Assembly (NCBI RefSeq): GCF_005222205.1
Contig: NZ_CP032346.1
Coordinates: 1 to 64,000 of the forward strand
Direction: 5' to 3'
Length of the DNA: 64,000 bases
Source: Azospirillum brasilense
Lineage (GTDB): Bacteria > Pseudomonadota > Alphaproteobacteria > Azospirillales > Azospirillaceae
In this document: piece by piece, positions 30,491 to 40,439 of the stretch
How positions within the stretch are numbered: the first letter of the stretch is position 1
Layout of the letters: every line of letters begins with the position of its first letter
Notes under the pieces: generated by a model
Databases searched by the model: none
The model's input: the letters and a program-made list of their open reading frames with translations, nothing else
What the model was told of the DNA's origin: nothing
Translations under genes and position numbers: made by a program

Positions 30491-32638
30491 GTGACCGAAC
30501 TTCAGGACTTGGAAGCGACCTGCATCGAAGCGGACGCGCCGGAGCGCTTCATCAACCGCGAACTGTCGTGGCTGGCCTTCAACCAGCGCGTCCTGGATGA
30601 GGCGTCCAACCCGAATCACCCGCTGCTGGAGCGGCTGAGGTTCCTGTCGATCTCGTCCAGCAACCTCGACGAATTCTACATGGTCCGCGTCGCCGGCCTG
30701 AAGGGGCAGGTGGCCGCGGGGGTGAAGACCCCCAGCGCCGAGAACCTGACCCCGGCCCAGCAGCTCACCGCGGTGAACCAGCGCATCGTCGAGCTGATGA
30801 ACGCGCAGCAGACCATGTGGCGCAGCCTGAAGCAGGACCTGCGCGAGGCCGGCATCATGGTGGTCGGCTCGGAGGATCTGACCGACGGGGAGAAGGACTG
30901 GCTGGAGGCCAAGTTCCTTGACGACATCTTCCCCATCCTGACCCCCATCGCCGTGGACCCGGCGCACCCCTTCCCCTTCCTGCCCAACCTGGGCTTCTCG
31001 CTGGCGCTGCAACTGCACGAGCCGGTGAAGGGGCGGCACCTCGACGCGCTGGTCCCGCTGCCGGCGCAGCTCGACCGCTTCATCCGCCTGCCGGGCTCGG
31101 AGATCCGCTTCATCCAGCTTGAGAGGCTGGTGATGCTGTTCATCGACCGGCTCTTCCCGCCGTTCCAGGTCAAGGCCCACGGCGTCTTCCGCGTGCTGCG
31201 CGACAGCGAGATGGAAATCGAGGAGGAGGCGGAGGATCTGGTCCGCACCTTCGAAAGCGCGCTGAAGCGCCGCCGCCGCGGCAGCGTCATCCGGCTGGCC
31301 ACCGACGCCGGCATGGCCGCCGACCTGCGCGAGTTCCTGCGCCACGAGCTGCGGGTGTCGAACGACGACGTGTTCATCCTGGACGGGCTGATCGGCCTGT
31401 CGGACACCCGCCAGCTCATCGTCGACGAGCGGCCCGATCTGGTCTTCCGTCCCTTCAACGCCCGCTTCCCGGAGCGCATCCGCGATTTCGGCGGCGACTG
31501 CTTCGCGGCCATCCGCGACAAGGACATCGTCGTCCACCACCCGTACGAGAGCTTCGACGTGGTGGTGCAGTTCATCCGCCAGGCGGCGCGCGACCCGCAG
31601 GTGGTCGCCATCAAGCAGACGCTCTACCGCACCAGCAAGGACAGCCCGATCGTCGCCGCGCTGATCGAGGCGGCGGAGGCCGGCAAGTCGGTGACCGCGC
31701 TGGTGGAGCTGAAGGCCCGCTTCGACGAGGAGGCCAACATCCGCTGGGCGCGCGACCTCGAGCGCGCCGGCGCCCAGGTCGTCTACGGCTTCGTCGACCT
31801 GAAGACGCACGCCAAGGTGTCGCTGGTGGTGCGGCGCGAGAACAAGGCGCTGCGCAGCTACGTCCATTTCGGGACGGGCAACTACCACCCGATCACCGCG
31901 AAGGTCTACACCGACCTGTCCTTCTTCACCTGCGACCCGGCGCTCTGCCACGACGCGGCGGTAATGTTCAACTACATGACCGGCTACGCCACGCCGAAGC
32001 TGCTGGAGAAGATCGCCATCGCCCCGATCACGCTGCGCCAGAAGCTGGGCCAGCTGATCGACGCGGAGGTCGCCAACGCCGCCGCCGGCAAGCCCGCCCA
32101 CATCTGGGTGAAGCTGAACTCGCTGGTCGATTCGGAGATCATCGACCGGCTCTACAAGGCGTCGCAGAAGGGCGTCCAGATCGACATGGTGATCCGCGGC
32201 ATCTGCTGCCTGCGCCCCGGCGTCAAGGGCCTGTCGGAGAACATCCGGGTGCGCAGCATCGTCGGGCGCTTCCTGGAGCATGGGCGCGTCATCTGCTTCG
32301 CCAACGGTCAGGCGCTGCCCAGCCCGCAGGCCAAGGTCTACATCTCCTCCGCCGACTGGATGACGCGCAACCTGGACCGCCGCATCGAGACGCTGGTGCC
32401 CATCGAGAACCCGACGGTGCATGAGCAGGTGCTGGACCAGATCATGGTCGCCAACCTGAAGGACGAGGCGAACACCTGGAAACTCGGCCCCGATGGCGTT
32501 TATCATCGCGTGGAGGCTGGTCCGGACGCGTTCAGCGCCCATAACTACTTCATGACGAACCCCAGCCTGTCGGGCCGCGGCAGCGCGCTCAGCAGCAAAA
32601 AGACGCCGCCGCGGTTGAAGCTGCGTACGGTCATCTGA
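30491..32638 (+). CDS. ppk1: polyphosphate kinase 1
   Basis: Reversible transfer of ATP gamma phosphate to inorganic polyphosphate. 715 residues with all four domains: N ([18 protein letters not shown]), head (about 120-320), C1 and C2. The phospho-accepting His is at about residue 459 in [20 protein letters not shown]-site segments are [14 protein letters not shown] and AIKQTLYRT; the C-terminal IYLYKASQ-like region reads [18 protein letters not shown] start at 30491. ppx begins 13 bases after the stop, so the synthesis and breakdown enzymes are co-transcribed. Confidence 0.96.
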   Translation: MTELQDLEATCIEADAPERFINRELSWLAFNQRVLDEASNPNHPLLERLRFLSISSSNLDEFYMVRVAGLKGQVAAGVKTPSAENLTPAQQLTAVNQRIVELMNAQQTMWRSLKQDLREAGIMVVGSEDLTDGEKDWLEAKFLDDIFPILTPIAVDPAHPFPFLPNLGFSLALQLHEPVKGRHLDALVPLPAQLDRFIRLPGSEIRFIQLERLVMLFIDRLFPPFQVKAHGVFRVLRDSEMEIEEEAEDLVRTFESALKRRRRGSVIRLATDAGMAADLREFLRHELRVSNDDVFILDGLIGLSDTRQLIVDERPDLVFRPFNARFPERIRDFGGDCFAAIRDKDIVVHHPYESFDVVVQFIRQAARDPQVVAIKQTLYRTSKDSPIVAALIEAAEAGKSVTALVELKARFDEEANIRWARDLERAGAQVVYGFVDLKTHAKVSLVVRRENKALRSYVHFGTGNYHPITAKVYTDLSFFTCDPALCHDAAVMFNYMTGYATPKLLEKIAIAPITLRQKLGQLIDAEVANAAAGKPAHIWVKLNSLVDSEIIDRLYKASQKGVQIDMVIRGICCLRPGVKGLSENIRVRSIVGRFLEHGRVICFANGQALPSPQAKVYISSADWMTRNLDRRIETLVPIENPTVHEQVLDQIMVANLKDEANTWKLGPDGVYHRVEAGPDAFSAHNYFMTNPSLSGRGSALSSKKTPPRLKLRTVI

Positions 32639-32651
32639 TTGAGGACATCGG

Positions 32652-34211
32652 TTGCTTATGACGCCGGCGCAGGAACACACGGTCGCCACCAAGATCGATA
32701 GCAGGGTCGTCGACAAGGGCGAGCGGATCGCCGTGATCGACATCGGGTCCAACTCGATCCGGCTCGTCGTCTATGACGCTCTGAAGCGGTCGCCCCTGCC
32801 GGTCTTCAACGAGAAGGTCCTGTGCGGGCTCGGCCGCGGGGTGGAGAAGACCGGCTGCCTGAACCCGGACGGCGTGATCCAGGGCCTGGAAGCCCTGGAA
32901 CGATTCGCCCTGCTGGCCGCCGGCATGCGCGTCGGGCGGCTGGACGTCATCGCCACGGCGGCGGTGCGCGACGCCACGGACGGCCCGGCCTTCGTCCAGC
33001 GGGTCAAGGACCGCACCGGCCTTGACGTCAGCGTCATCAGCGGCGAGGAGGAGGCGCGGCTGTCCGCCATGGGCGTGCTGTCCGGCACCCCCGCCGCCGA
33101 CGGGCTGGTCGGCGACCTCGGCGGCGGCAGCCTGGAGCTGGTGCGGCTGGAGCGCGGCGTGATCGGCGAGCATCTGACGATGCCGCTGGGGCCGCTGCGC
33201 CTGATGGAGCTGAACCCGGCCAAGCCGAACGGGCTGGTCCGCGCCATCGACCAGCATCTGGAAAAGCTCGACTGGCTGGCCCAGATGCGCGGCAAGCCCT
33301 TCTTCCCGGTGGGCGGCGGCTGGCGGGCCCTGGCCAAGCTGCACATGGAGCATGTGAAGCACCCGCTGCACATCATCCACCACTACACGGTGCCCTTCGC
33401 CGAGGCGCGGGACTTCGCCGCCCTGATCGCCAAGCAGAGCCGTTCCTCGCTGGAGAAGATGTCGGGCTCGCGCCGCCGGATCGACACGCTGCCCTACGCG
33501 GCGCTGGTGTTCGAGCGGCTGCTGCGGATGGTCCAGCCGTCCAGCGTGGTGTTCTCGGCCTTCGGGCTGCGGGAAGGGCACCTGTACGCGCTGCTCGGCC
33601 CGGAGGCGCAGCGGCAGGACCCGCTGATCGCCGCGGTGGAGGATTGGGCGCAGCGCTTCGTCCGCATCGGCGATCCGGCGCTGCTGGTGTCCTGGACCGG
33701 CAACCTCTTCGCCGGGGAGGACGACGCGGCGCTGCGGCTGCGGCAGGCCGCCTGCCTGCTCAGCGACGTCGGCTGGGCCGAGCATCCCGACTATCGGGCG
33801 GAGCACGCCTGCCTGCGCATCCTGCGCTACCCCTTCCCGGGCATCGACCATGACGAGCGGGCCTTCCTGGCGCTGGCCGTCTATGCCCGCTACGCCGGGT
33901 CCATCGACGGGCCGGGCACGCCCAACGCGGTCACCGCGGGGCCGCGGGCGCTGCTCAGCGACGCCCAGGCGCGCAAGGCGTTGGTTCTGGGGCTGGCGCT
34001 GCGTCTCGCCCACACGCTGACCGGCGGCGCCACGGCGCTGCTGCAGCGCACGGCGCTGAAGGTGTCGGGGGAGCGGCTGGTGCTGTCCCTGCCGGACGAT
34101 TTCAGCGTGCCGGCCGGCGAGACGGTGCAGCGGCGCCTGGACGCCCTGGCGAAGGCGCTGAACCGCAAGGGCGAGATCGTGCCGCCGGCCCGGCCCCAGG
34201 CGGCGGAGTAG
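32652..34211 (+). CDS. ppx: exopolyphosphatase / pppGpp phosphohydrolase (Ppx/GppA)
   Basis: 519 residues. ASKHA-fold phosphatase with phosphate loop AVIDIGSNSIRLVVYD, acidic ISGEEEARLS and second loop VGDLGGGSLELVRL; the C-terminal part is the HD-like helical region (GHLYALLGPEAQR onwards). It degrades polyphosphate and may also hydrolyse pppGpp. A GAGGA is six bases from a TTG at 32652 and twelve from ATG 32658, so TTG is the better-supported start. Confidence 0.93.
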   Translation: MLMTPAQEHTVATKIDSRVVDKGERIAVIDIGSNSIRLVVYDALKRSPLPVFNEKVLCGLGRGVEKTGCLNPDGVIQGLEALERFALLAAGMRVGRLDVIATAAVRDATDGPAFVQRVKDRTGLDVSVISGEEEARLSAMGVLSGTPAADGLVGDLGGGSLELVRLERGVIGEHLTMPLGPLRLMELNPAKPNGLVRAIDQHLEKLDWLAQMRGKPFFPVGGGWRALAKLHMEHVKHPLHIIHHYTVPFAEARDFAALIAKQSRSSLEKMSGSRRRIDTLPYAALVFERLLRMVQPSSVVFSAFGLREGHLYALLGPEAQRQDPLIAAVEDWAQRFVRIGDPALLVSWTGNLFAGEDDAALRLRQAACLLSDVGWAEHPDYRAEHACLRILRYPFPGIDHDERAFLALAVYARYAGSIDGPGTPNAVTAGPRALLSDAQARKALVLGLALRLAHTLTGGATALLQRTALKVSGERLVLSLPDDFSVPAGETVQRRLDALAKALNRKGEIVPPARPQAAE

Positions 34212-34219
34212 AGAACGGG

Positions 34220-34242
34220 GGGCGGCGGAGGAACCGCCGCCC
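34220..34242. terminator. hairpin between convergent ppx and EAL-like gene
   Basis: gggcggcgg-aggaa-ccgccgccc, nine base pairs, fills the gap between the two stop codons. No T tract. Confidence 0.5.
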
Positions 34243-35532
34243 TCACGCCACCTTGGCGTGGGCGATGGCCTCGCGGACGCTCACGCCCTTGCGCAGGATG
34301 TTGTCCACGGCGCGGCCCTGCACCATCGTGATGCCGACCTTGTTGGCGTAGACAAGGCTGGACACGCTGTCGCAGCGCGCCAGGATGAACTTGCAGCGGT
34401 CCTGCTCCTGGATGCGCTCCATGAAGTACTTCTCGAAGGTCGGGTCCATCTCCAGCATGTCGTTGGACCAGAAGATCTTCGCGTAGTCGGCGTTCAGGTA
34501 TTCCAGGTCGAAGTTGGTCACCCAGAAGGGGTTCAGCCCATCCACGGCGATCTGGTAGCGGCGGTCCTGGGCGAACTCAACGACCTCGTTGAACAGCGAC
34601 AGATTCTCGATCAGGTCGCCCTTCGAGATCTCAAGCACCACCTGCCCGCGGAAATCGAGGGGAAGCCGCTCGTCGAACTTCACGAAGCCGGTGGAGATGA
34701 CCGTGGACAGGTTGATGTTGATGCCGATGCGCCGGCCCCGCATGAAGCTGAGCCCATGATTCAGCGCCCGCAGCACCGACTGGTCGAGGTTGGCGGTGAA
34801 GTAGTTGAACAGCCACTTGTTGGCCGTGATGTCGTAATCCGGGCAGAGCCGCTCCTGAAGCAGCTTGATGGAGATGTAGAGTTCGAAGTAGGCCATGTCC
34901 TCTTCGGCGTTGCGGCCGATGTTGGCGATGGCCTGATTGAACAGGAAGGGCGACAGGTCGAACATCTGCATGGAGCGTTCGAGCTTGGCCATCTCCTCCA
35001 GCGTGATCGGCGGCTTCGTCTCGTTGGAATGGTCGCCGGTCTCGTTGGCTTGCAGCTCCTCGATGAAGCGGATGACGTTGATGAAGTTCAACGCCAGTTC
35101 CATGATCGAGTAGAGCGAGAATTCCTTGTAGGGGTTGGCGCCGGTCAGCGTCGTCTTGGCCAGGAAGATCTGCTCCACCTTCTGGCAGACGTCGGTGACG
35201 CCGGTCAGCTTCAGGCCCTTGTAGAGGATGATGACATCGCCGTTGGAGATGTTGAAGGACTGCAGATAGGACGCCTTGTTCGCCAGCTCCTGGATGATCG
35301 TGCGGACGATCATCTGGCTGGACGGGTCCTTGTCGCGCAGCAGCGACAGATGCATGTGGATCAACCGCATGCCTTGCAGTTCGGCCTTCGCGGAGCGAAG
35401 CAGATTCAGCAGCTTGTCATTGTCAAATTCGGGCTTCTGGTCCTTCGCGGCGGCGACGGCGGCCTGCTTCTCCGTCGTGGAGAGGCGGACGCGGTCGCGT
35501 CCCATGGGTGGTTTGCCGCCGAACCTGCTCAT
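34243..35532 (-). CDS. degenerate EAL-domain-like protein
   Basis: 429 residues, soluble. The N-terminal half is helical (LLNLLRSAKAELQGMRLIHM) with a GGDEF/PAS-like beta segment (NGDVIILYKGLKLTG). The C-terminal half (about 210-420) has the EAL fold markers INLSTVI and VVLEISKGDLIE, IAVDGLNPFW, and VQGRAVDN. The E-A-L triplet and the metal-binding Glu/Asp set are not visible: the expected EAL segment reads YFELYISIKLL. It probably binds rather than hydrolyses cyclic-di-GMP, or has a different ligand. The start at ATG 35532 (MSRFGGKPPMGRDR) was chosen over ATG 35571, which lacks a Shine-Dalgarno. Codon use is less GC-biased than its neighbours. Confidence 0.75.
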   Translation of the reverse strand: MSRFGGKPPMGRDRVRLSTTEKQAAVAAAKDQKPEFDNDKLLNLLRSAKAELQGMRLIHMHLSLLRDKDPSSQMIVRTIIQELANKASYLQSFNISNGDVIILYKGLKLTGVTDVCQKVEQIFLAKTTLTGANPYKEFSLYSIMELALNFINVIRFIEELQANETGDHSNETKPPITLEEMAKLERSMQMFDLSPFLFNQAIANIGRNAEEDMAYFELYISIKLLQERLCPDYDITANKWLFNYFTANLDQSVLRALNHGLSFMRGRRIGININLSTVISTGFVKFDERLPLDFRGQVVLEISKGDLIENLSLFNEVVEFAQDRRYQIAVDGLNPFWVTNFDLEYLNADYAKIFWSNDMLEMDPTFEKYFMERIQEQDRCKFILARCDSVSSLVYANKVGITMVQGRAVDNILRKGVSVREAIAHAKVA

Positions 35533-35796
35533 ACGCGAAATCCCCCAGGCTGGCACATTGGGCGTGTGCACACCTTATAGGCGAGAATTCCCCCCGCGAA
35601 CCACAGCGCGCCGCTACACGGCATGGATACGGTGCCCGTGACTTATTAGCCCTGACCTTTTTTAACAATGCCTTAAAGCGCTGTTAATTGCGATGAAATG
35701 TTTCATAATTTTGGCTAAACGTCACCAAGCTGAGCGATCCTGTAACGGCCCGCCCGGATTCTTGCGCCATTTTGGAATGGTTCCGGATAGGGCCGT

Positions 35797-36963
35797 TTAC
35801 GGCCCTTCTCCATTGGCGGTCGGGACGATGCGGACACGACGGTCGAGCACCGCCAGACCGATGCGGCCATGCTTCAACGCCAGCGCGTCGTCGCCGAACA
35901 ATTCCCGGCGCCAGCCCTGCATCGCGGGCACCTGGGCCTCGTCGTCCGCTGCAATCGCCTCCAGATCGGCGGCCGACGCGATCAGCTTGGACGCCACGTT
36001 GTTCTCTTCGCACTTCATTTTCAGAAGCACGCGCAGCAACTCAACGACCGGTTGCAGGCCCGGCGGCGGCTCCTCGCGCGGCTCGACGCGCGGCAGTTCG
36101 GACTCCGGCAGGTCCAGACCCTTCTGCACGCAGGCCAGCACCTCGGCGCCCTGGCGCCCTTCCGCGAAGCCGCGGCCCATGCCGCGCGTGCGGGCGAGGT
36201 CGTCCACGCTGGTCGGGGCGTGGGCGGCGATCTCCAGCAGCGCCTCGTCCCGCAGCACGCGGGAGCGGGGCAGGTCGCGGCGCTGCGCCTCGCGCTCCCG
36301 CCACGCCGCCAGCTCCTTCAGAACGGCCATGAAGCGCGGCTTGTTGGTGCGCACCTTCAGCCGCAGCCAGGAGCTGTCCGGGTCCACCTGGTAGGTGGCC
36401 GGGTCGGTCAGGACGGCCATCTCCTCTTCCAGCCAATGGGCGCGGCCGGAGCGGACGAGGCGGCGCTTCAGCTTCTCATAGGCCGGGCGCAGGTGGATCA
36501 CGTCGGACAGGGCGTAGGTCAGCTGCCGCTCGGTCAGCGGGCGGTGCGACCAGTCGGTGAAGCGGCTGGACTTGTCGATGCGCGCACCGGCCAGCTTGGT
36601 GACCAGCGTCTCGTACCCCACGCTCTCGCCGAAGCCGCAGACCATGGCGGCGACCTGCGTGTCGAACAGCGGGTGGGGGATCTGGCCGGACAGGTGCCAG
36701 AAGATCTCCACATCCTGCCGGGCGGCGTGGAAGACCTTGAGGATGGCCGGGTCCACCATCACGCGGAACAGCGGCGCCAGGTCGATCCCTTCGGCCAGCG
36801 GGTCGATGGCGACCGCGCCGTTCGGCCCGCCGACCTGCACGAGGCAGAGCTGCGGCCAATAGGTCTTCTCGCGCAGGAATTCGGTGTCGACGGTGATGTA
36901 CTCCGCCCCGGCCAGCGAGCGGCAGAAGGCGTCAAGGTCTTCGGTGGTCGTGATCAGTGTCAT
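35797..36963 (-). CDS. rnd: ribonuclease D
   Basis: 3'-5' exoribonuclease that trims tRNA and other stable RNA 3' ends. 388 residues with DEDDy motifs ITVDTEFLRE, VFHAARQDVEIF and the Tyr-containing LTYALSDVIHLRPAYEK, then two HRDC-like helical domains (about 210-370). ATG 36963. Divergent from aspS, a common alphaproteobacterial neighbourhood. A hairpin (agggccg-ttta-cggccct, 35789-35806) overlaps its stop codon. Confidence 0.93.
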   Translation of the reverse strand: MTLITTTEDLDAFCRSLAGAEYITVDTEFLREKTYWPQLCLVQVGGPNGAVAIDPLAEGIDLAPLFRVMVDPAILKVFHAARQDVEIFWHLSGQIPHPLFDTQVAAMVCGFGESVGYETLVTKLAGARIDKSSRFTDWSHRPLTERQLTYALSDVIHLRPAYEKLKRRLVRSGRAHWLEEEMAVLTDPATYQVDPDSSWLRLKVRTNKPRFMAVLKELAAWREREAQRRDLPRSRVLRDEALLEIAAHAPTSVDDLARTRGMGRGFAEGRQGAEVLACVQKGLDLPESELPRVEPREEPPPGLQPVVELLRVLLKMKCEENNVASKLIASAADLEAIAADDEAQVPAMQGWRRELFGDDALALKHGRIGLAVLDRRVRIVPTANGEGP

Positions 36964-37129
36964 AGCCGCTTCATACACGAGCGCGCGACCGCGCGAAAGC
37001 TCGCCCTTCGGCAACTCTCCCAGCGTGCAGCGGACGCGGATGGCGACTTGACATTCCCGCGCTGTCGGTGTGGTGTGTCGGGCCGCCTTTCCGCGCAGGA
37101 TTCCGACCTTTTCCAAGGTGTTTCGACCC

Positions 37130-38959
37130 ATGCACCCCTACCGCACGCACACCTGCGGCCAGCTTCGCGAAGAGAACGCCGGTCAGATTGTCCGCCTGTC
37201 GGGCTGGATCAACCGCAAGCGCGACCATGGACAGCTCCTGTTCATCGACCTGCGCGACCATTACGGCCTGACGCAGTGCGTGGTCGACACCTCCAACCCG
37301 GCCTTCCAGGCGGCGGAGCGGCTGAAGCTGGAATCGGTCATCACCGTGACCGGCAAGGTGGTCAAGCGCACGGCGGAGACCATCAACGACCGTCTGCCGA
37401 CCGGCCGCATCGAGGTGCAGATCGCCGAGCTGACGGTGCAGGGCGAGGCGGAGCAGATCCCGCTGCAGGTCAACCAGGACACCGACGCCGGCGAGGACGT
37501 GCGCCTGCGCTACCGCTTCCTCGACCTGCGCCGCGAGCGCATCCACGAGAACATCCTGCTGCGCTCGCGAGTCATCGCGTCGGCGCGCCGCCGCATGATC
37601 GACCAGGGCTTCACCGAGTTCCAGACGCCGATCCTGACCGCCTCCTCGCCGGAGGGTGCCCGCGACTATCTGGTGCCGAGCCGCAACCATCCGGGCAAGT
37701 TCTACGCGCTGCCCCAGGCGCCGCAGCAGTTCAAGCAGCTGCTGATGGTCGCCGGGTTCGACCGCTACTTCCAGATCGCCCCCTGCTTCCGCGACGAGGA
37801 CGCCCGCGCCGACCGCAGCCCGGGCGAGTTCTACCAGCTCGACTTCGAGATGTCCTTCGTCACCCAGGAGGACGTGTTCGCCGCCATCGAGCCGGTGCTG
37901 CACGGCATCTTCGACGAGTTCGGCGGTTTCCGCCGCGAGACGCCGCCGGCCATCGACAAGCCGCCCTTCCGCCGCATCTCCTTCGCGGAGTCGATGCTGA
38001 AGTACGGCAACGACAAGCCGGACCTGCGAAACCCGCTGGAGATCACCGACGTCACCGCCGTCTTCAAGCGCGACGACGTGGAATTCCGCGCCTTCAAGCA
38101 GACGCTGGAGAAGGGCGGCGTGGTCCGCGCCATCCGCGCCCCGAAGGTGTCCGACAAGCCGCGCAGCTTCTTCGACAAGCTGAACGACTGGGCGCGCGGC
38201 CTCGGCGCCCCGGGCCTCGGCTACATCATCTTCGAGGCGGCGGGCGGCAAGGGTCCGATCGCCAAGTTCGTGCCGGAGGCCGCCCAGGCCGAGCTGCGTA
38301 CGGCGGCGGGCGTGGAGGACGGCGACGCGGTCTTCTTCGTCTGTGACCAGCCCGGCCCGGCGGCCAAGCTGGCCGGCTTCGCCCGCACGAAGATCGGCGA
38401 GGAGCTGGACCTGATCGAGAAGAACGCCTTCCGTTTCTGCTGGATCGTCGACTTCCCGATGTACGAGCTGGACGAGGAGACCAACAAGGTCATCTTCAGC
38501 CACAACCCCTTCTCCATGCCGCAGGGCGGCCTGGAGGCGCTGAACACGATGAACCCGCTGGACATCAAGGCGTACCAGTACGACATCGTCTGCAACGGCG
38601 TGGAGCTGTCGTCGGGCGCCATCCGGAACCATCTGCCGGAGCTGATGTACAAGGCGTTCGAGATCGCCGGTTACCCGCCGGAGGAGCTGGAAGCCCGCTT
38701 CGGCGGCATGCTCAGCGCCTTCAAGCTGGGAGCCCCGCCGCACGGCGGCTCGGCTCCGGGCATCGACCGCATCGTGATGCTGCTGGCCGACGAGCCGAAC
38801 ATCCGCGAGGTCATCGCCTTCCCGCTGAACCAGCGCGCGGAAGATCTGCTCATGCAGGCCCCGGCCCCGGTGGATCAGGCGCGCCTGCGCGAACTGCATC
38901 TGAAGCTGGACCTGCCGAAGCCGAAGGTCGCCGCCGAGGCGCCCAAGGCCGCCACCTGA
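37130..38959 (+). CDS. aspS: aspartyl-tRNA synthetase
   Basis: Class II synthetase, 609 residues, bacterial type. An N-terminal OB-fold ([20 protein letters not shown]) is followed by motif 1, motif 2 ([20 protein letters not shown]), the bacterial insertion domain (about 300-420) and motif 3 ([14 protein letters not shown]). In many alphaproteobacteria AspRS is non-discriminating and charges tRNA-Asn too; this cannot be judged by eye. Start ATG 37130. Confidence 0.96.
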   Translation: MHPYRTHTCGQLREENAGQIVRLSGWINRKRDHGQLLFIDLRDHYGLTQCVVDTSNPAFQAAERLKLESVITVTGKVVKRTAETINDRLPTGRIEVQIAELTVQGEAEQIPLQVNQDTDAGEDVRLRYRFLDLRRERIHENILLRSRVIASARRRMIDQGFTEFQTPILTASSPEGARDYLVPSRNHPGKFYALPQAPQQFKQLLMVAGFDRYFQIAPCFRDEDARADRSPGEFYQLDFEMSFVTQEDVFAAIEPVLHGIFDEFGGFRRETPPAIDKPPFRRISFAESMLKYGNDKPDLRNPLEITDVTAVFKRDDVEFRAFKQTLEKGGVVRAIRAPKVSDKPRSFFDKLNDWARGLGAPGLGYIIFEAAGGKGPIAKFVPEAAQAELRTAAGVEDGDAVFFVCDQPGPAAKLAGFARTKIGEELDLIEKNAFRFCWIVDFPMYELDEETNKVIFSHNPFSMPQGGLEALNTMNPLDIKAYQYDIVCNGVELSSGAIRNHLPELMYKAFEIAGYPPEELEARFGGMLSAFKLGAPPHGGSAPGIDRIVMLLADEPNIREVIAFPLNQRAEDLLMQAPAPVDQARLRELHLKLDLPKPKVAAEAPKAAT

Positions 38960-39008
38960 CGGTCCGGTACCTGCCGTTCCTTCCCGCTTCGGCGGGGAGG
39001 GGCGGACG

Positions 39009-39064
39009 GTTTCCAACAAGAAAGCCCCCCGTCCGCGAGGCCGGGGGGCTTTCTTGTTGGAAAC
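39009..39064. terminator. strong bidirectional terminator between aspS and a small gene
   Basis: Perfect 22-bp arms (gtttccaacaagaaagcccc and its complement, extended by cc/gg) with a 12-base loop. The inner part is aaagcccccc/ggggggcttt followed by ctt, terminator-like in both directions. Confidence 0.85.
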
Positions 39065-39086
39065 CGAAGGCGAGACGCGGAACGCG

Positions 39087-39314
39087 TCAGGCCGCGACGT
39101 TGCCGGCGGGGGCCGATCCGATCATGCGGTAGTAATTGGAGTCGACCAGGACGAAGCAGCTCAGCGTCTTCGCGTCGCCCTCGTCTTCCGTGCTGACCAC
39201 GCGGGCGTGTGGGATGCCGAACAGGGTCACGGTCTCCCGCACGCGCCAGGACCGCCCGTTGGTCGCGCCAACGGTCTGGAACACCTGTCCCACCAAAACC
39301 TGCTTCTTGGCCAT
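39087..39314 (-). CDS. small conserved-looking protein of unknown function
   Basis: 75 residues, start at ATG 39314 (MAKKQVLVGQVFQTVGATNG), no signal peptide or membrane segment. Alternating hydrophobic/charged strands (SWRVRETVTLFGIPHARVVS, KTLSCFVLVD) suggest a small beta barrel of the SH3 or similar type. An in-frame ATG at 39329 would add five residues. Bounded by a strong terminator; function unknown. Confidence 0.7.
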   Translation of the reverse strand: MAKKQVLVGQVFQTVGATNGRSWRVRETVTLFGIPHARVVSTEDEGDAKTLSCFVLVDSNYYRMIGSAPAGNVAA

Positions 39315-39455
39315 AGGGAAACCCTTCATCCTGCTGTCGGTGCGCGCCACGAATCCGCGGAGGCGTGGGCGCACCATGCACAGTTTAGGCCAGTTTCCTC
39401 AAAATATGGCGAATTGATTTGTAACGATTTGCGCCAAAGCCTGTGACCTTTGCGC

Positions 39456-40346
39456 TCAGCACCCCGACTTCGGCAGCGCCTCCACCTTCTCCAGGATGGC
39501 GTTCACGGTGAAATCGCCGTAGTCGATCTGCATGGATTCGGCGACGCCGTTCTGCAGAAGGCGCAGGCTCATCTCATATTCGGGCTGGGCGGAATCGCTC
39601 TTCAGCGGGAAGAAGGCCATGCGCACCGGCCACGCCTTCTTGCCCTTCAGCAGCGGGTCGGCGCCGTCCTCCTTGATCGCCGCCGCCGCGCCGATGACCG
39701 TCGACACCTCGGTCGCCCCCTCGGAATCGGCGCCGTCGAAGACGACGCGGTTGAAGAAGGTGTCGCCGGCGCTGGCGTGGTCGAGCACCGCCAGCGTGTG
39801 GGCCGTCGGGAACATGGTGTTGGGGGGCAGTTCCATGTCCTGGGGCTCCGGCTTGGAGAAGGCCGCGGTGCCGGTGCCGTCCTTGGCCAGCCGGGCGTCG
39901 CCGCGCACCTCCTCGTCCTCCTCCCCGTTGATCAGCTTGCGGACGTTGAAGCGGTAGCGCTGGCCGTCCTTGGCCTCCCACGTCGTGTAGTTGGTGATCA
40001 TCGCCATCTCGTCGCCCTCGGCGTAGACGAAGCGGAGCTGGAAACGCTGCTCCGTCGTCCAGCCGTCGCAGGCGTCGGCCCATTCGAACAGCATGCGGCC
40101 CCGCACGTCGCTGACCTTGGAGCTGTTACGGGCGGACTGCAGCGACATCTTGTAGACGGCGCGGTGCGGCAGGATGTTCGCCGCCGCCCCGGCGGCCGCC
40201 CCCACCGCCGCGCCGGCCGCGTTGGCGGGGGCCGCCTGGGCCGGGCCGGCGGCGGGAAGGGCGGTCAGGGACACCAGGAACGCGCCGAAGGTCGCGCAAA
40301 GGGCGAGGCGGGCGGCGGAGCGGCGGTTCTGCAAAGCGACATCCAC
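39456..40346 (-). CDS. eipB: cell envelope integrity protein EipB (DUF1849)
   Basis: 296 residues with a signal peptide (about 1-38, ending AQAA) and an Ala/Gly linker. The EipB beta-spiral domain includes PHRAVYKMSLQ, VRGRMLFEWADACDGW and the strands to the end. Two cysteines, in ADACDGW and the C-terminal PKSGC, match the conserved disulfide reported for Brucella EipB. Periplasmic; supports envelope integrity in alphaproteobacteria. Confidence 0.87.
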   Translation of the reverse strand: MDVALQNRRSAARLALCATFGAFLVSLTALPAAGPAQAAPANAAGAAVGAAAGAAANILPHRAVYKMSLQSARNSSKVSDVRGRMLFEWADACDGWTTEQRFQLRFVYAEGDEMAMITNYTTWEAKDGQRYRFNVRKLINGEEDEEVRGDARLAKDGTGTAAFSKPEPQDMELPPNTMFPTAHTLAVLDHASAGDTFFNRVVFDGADSEGATEVSTVIGAAAAIKEDGADPLLKGKKAWPVRMAFFPLKSDSAQPEYEMSLRLLQNGVAESMQIDYGDFTVNAILEKVEALPKSGC

Positions 40347-40439
40347 AGGTGATTGGCAGCGTCGGATGGATTATGGGTGTTTCGGCGTCGGAGCGGAAGG
40401 CCCGACCCCCCGAATAAACGGAAGGCTGAGGACAGAAAC

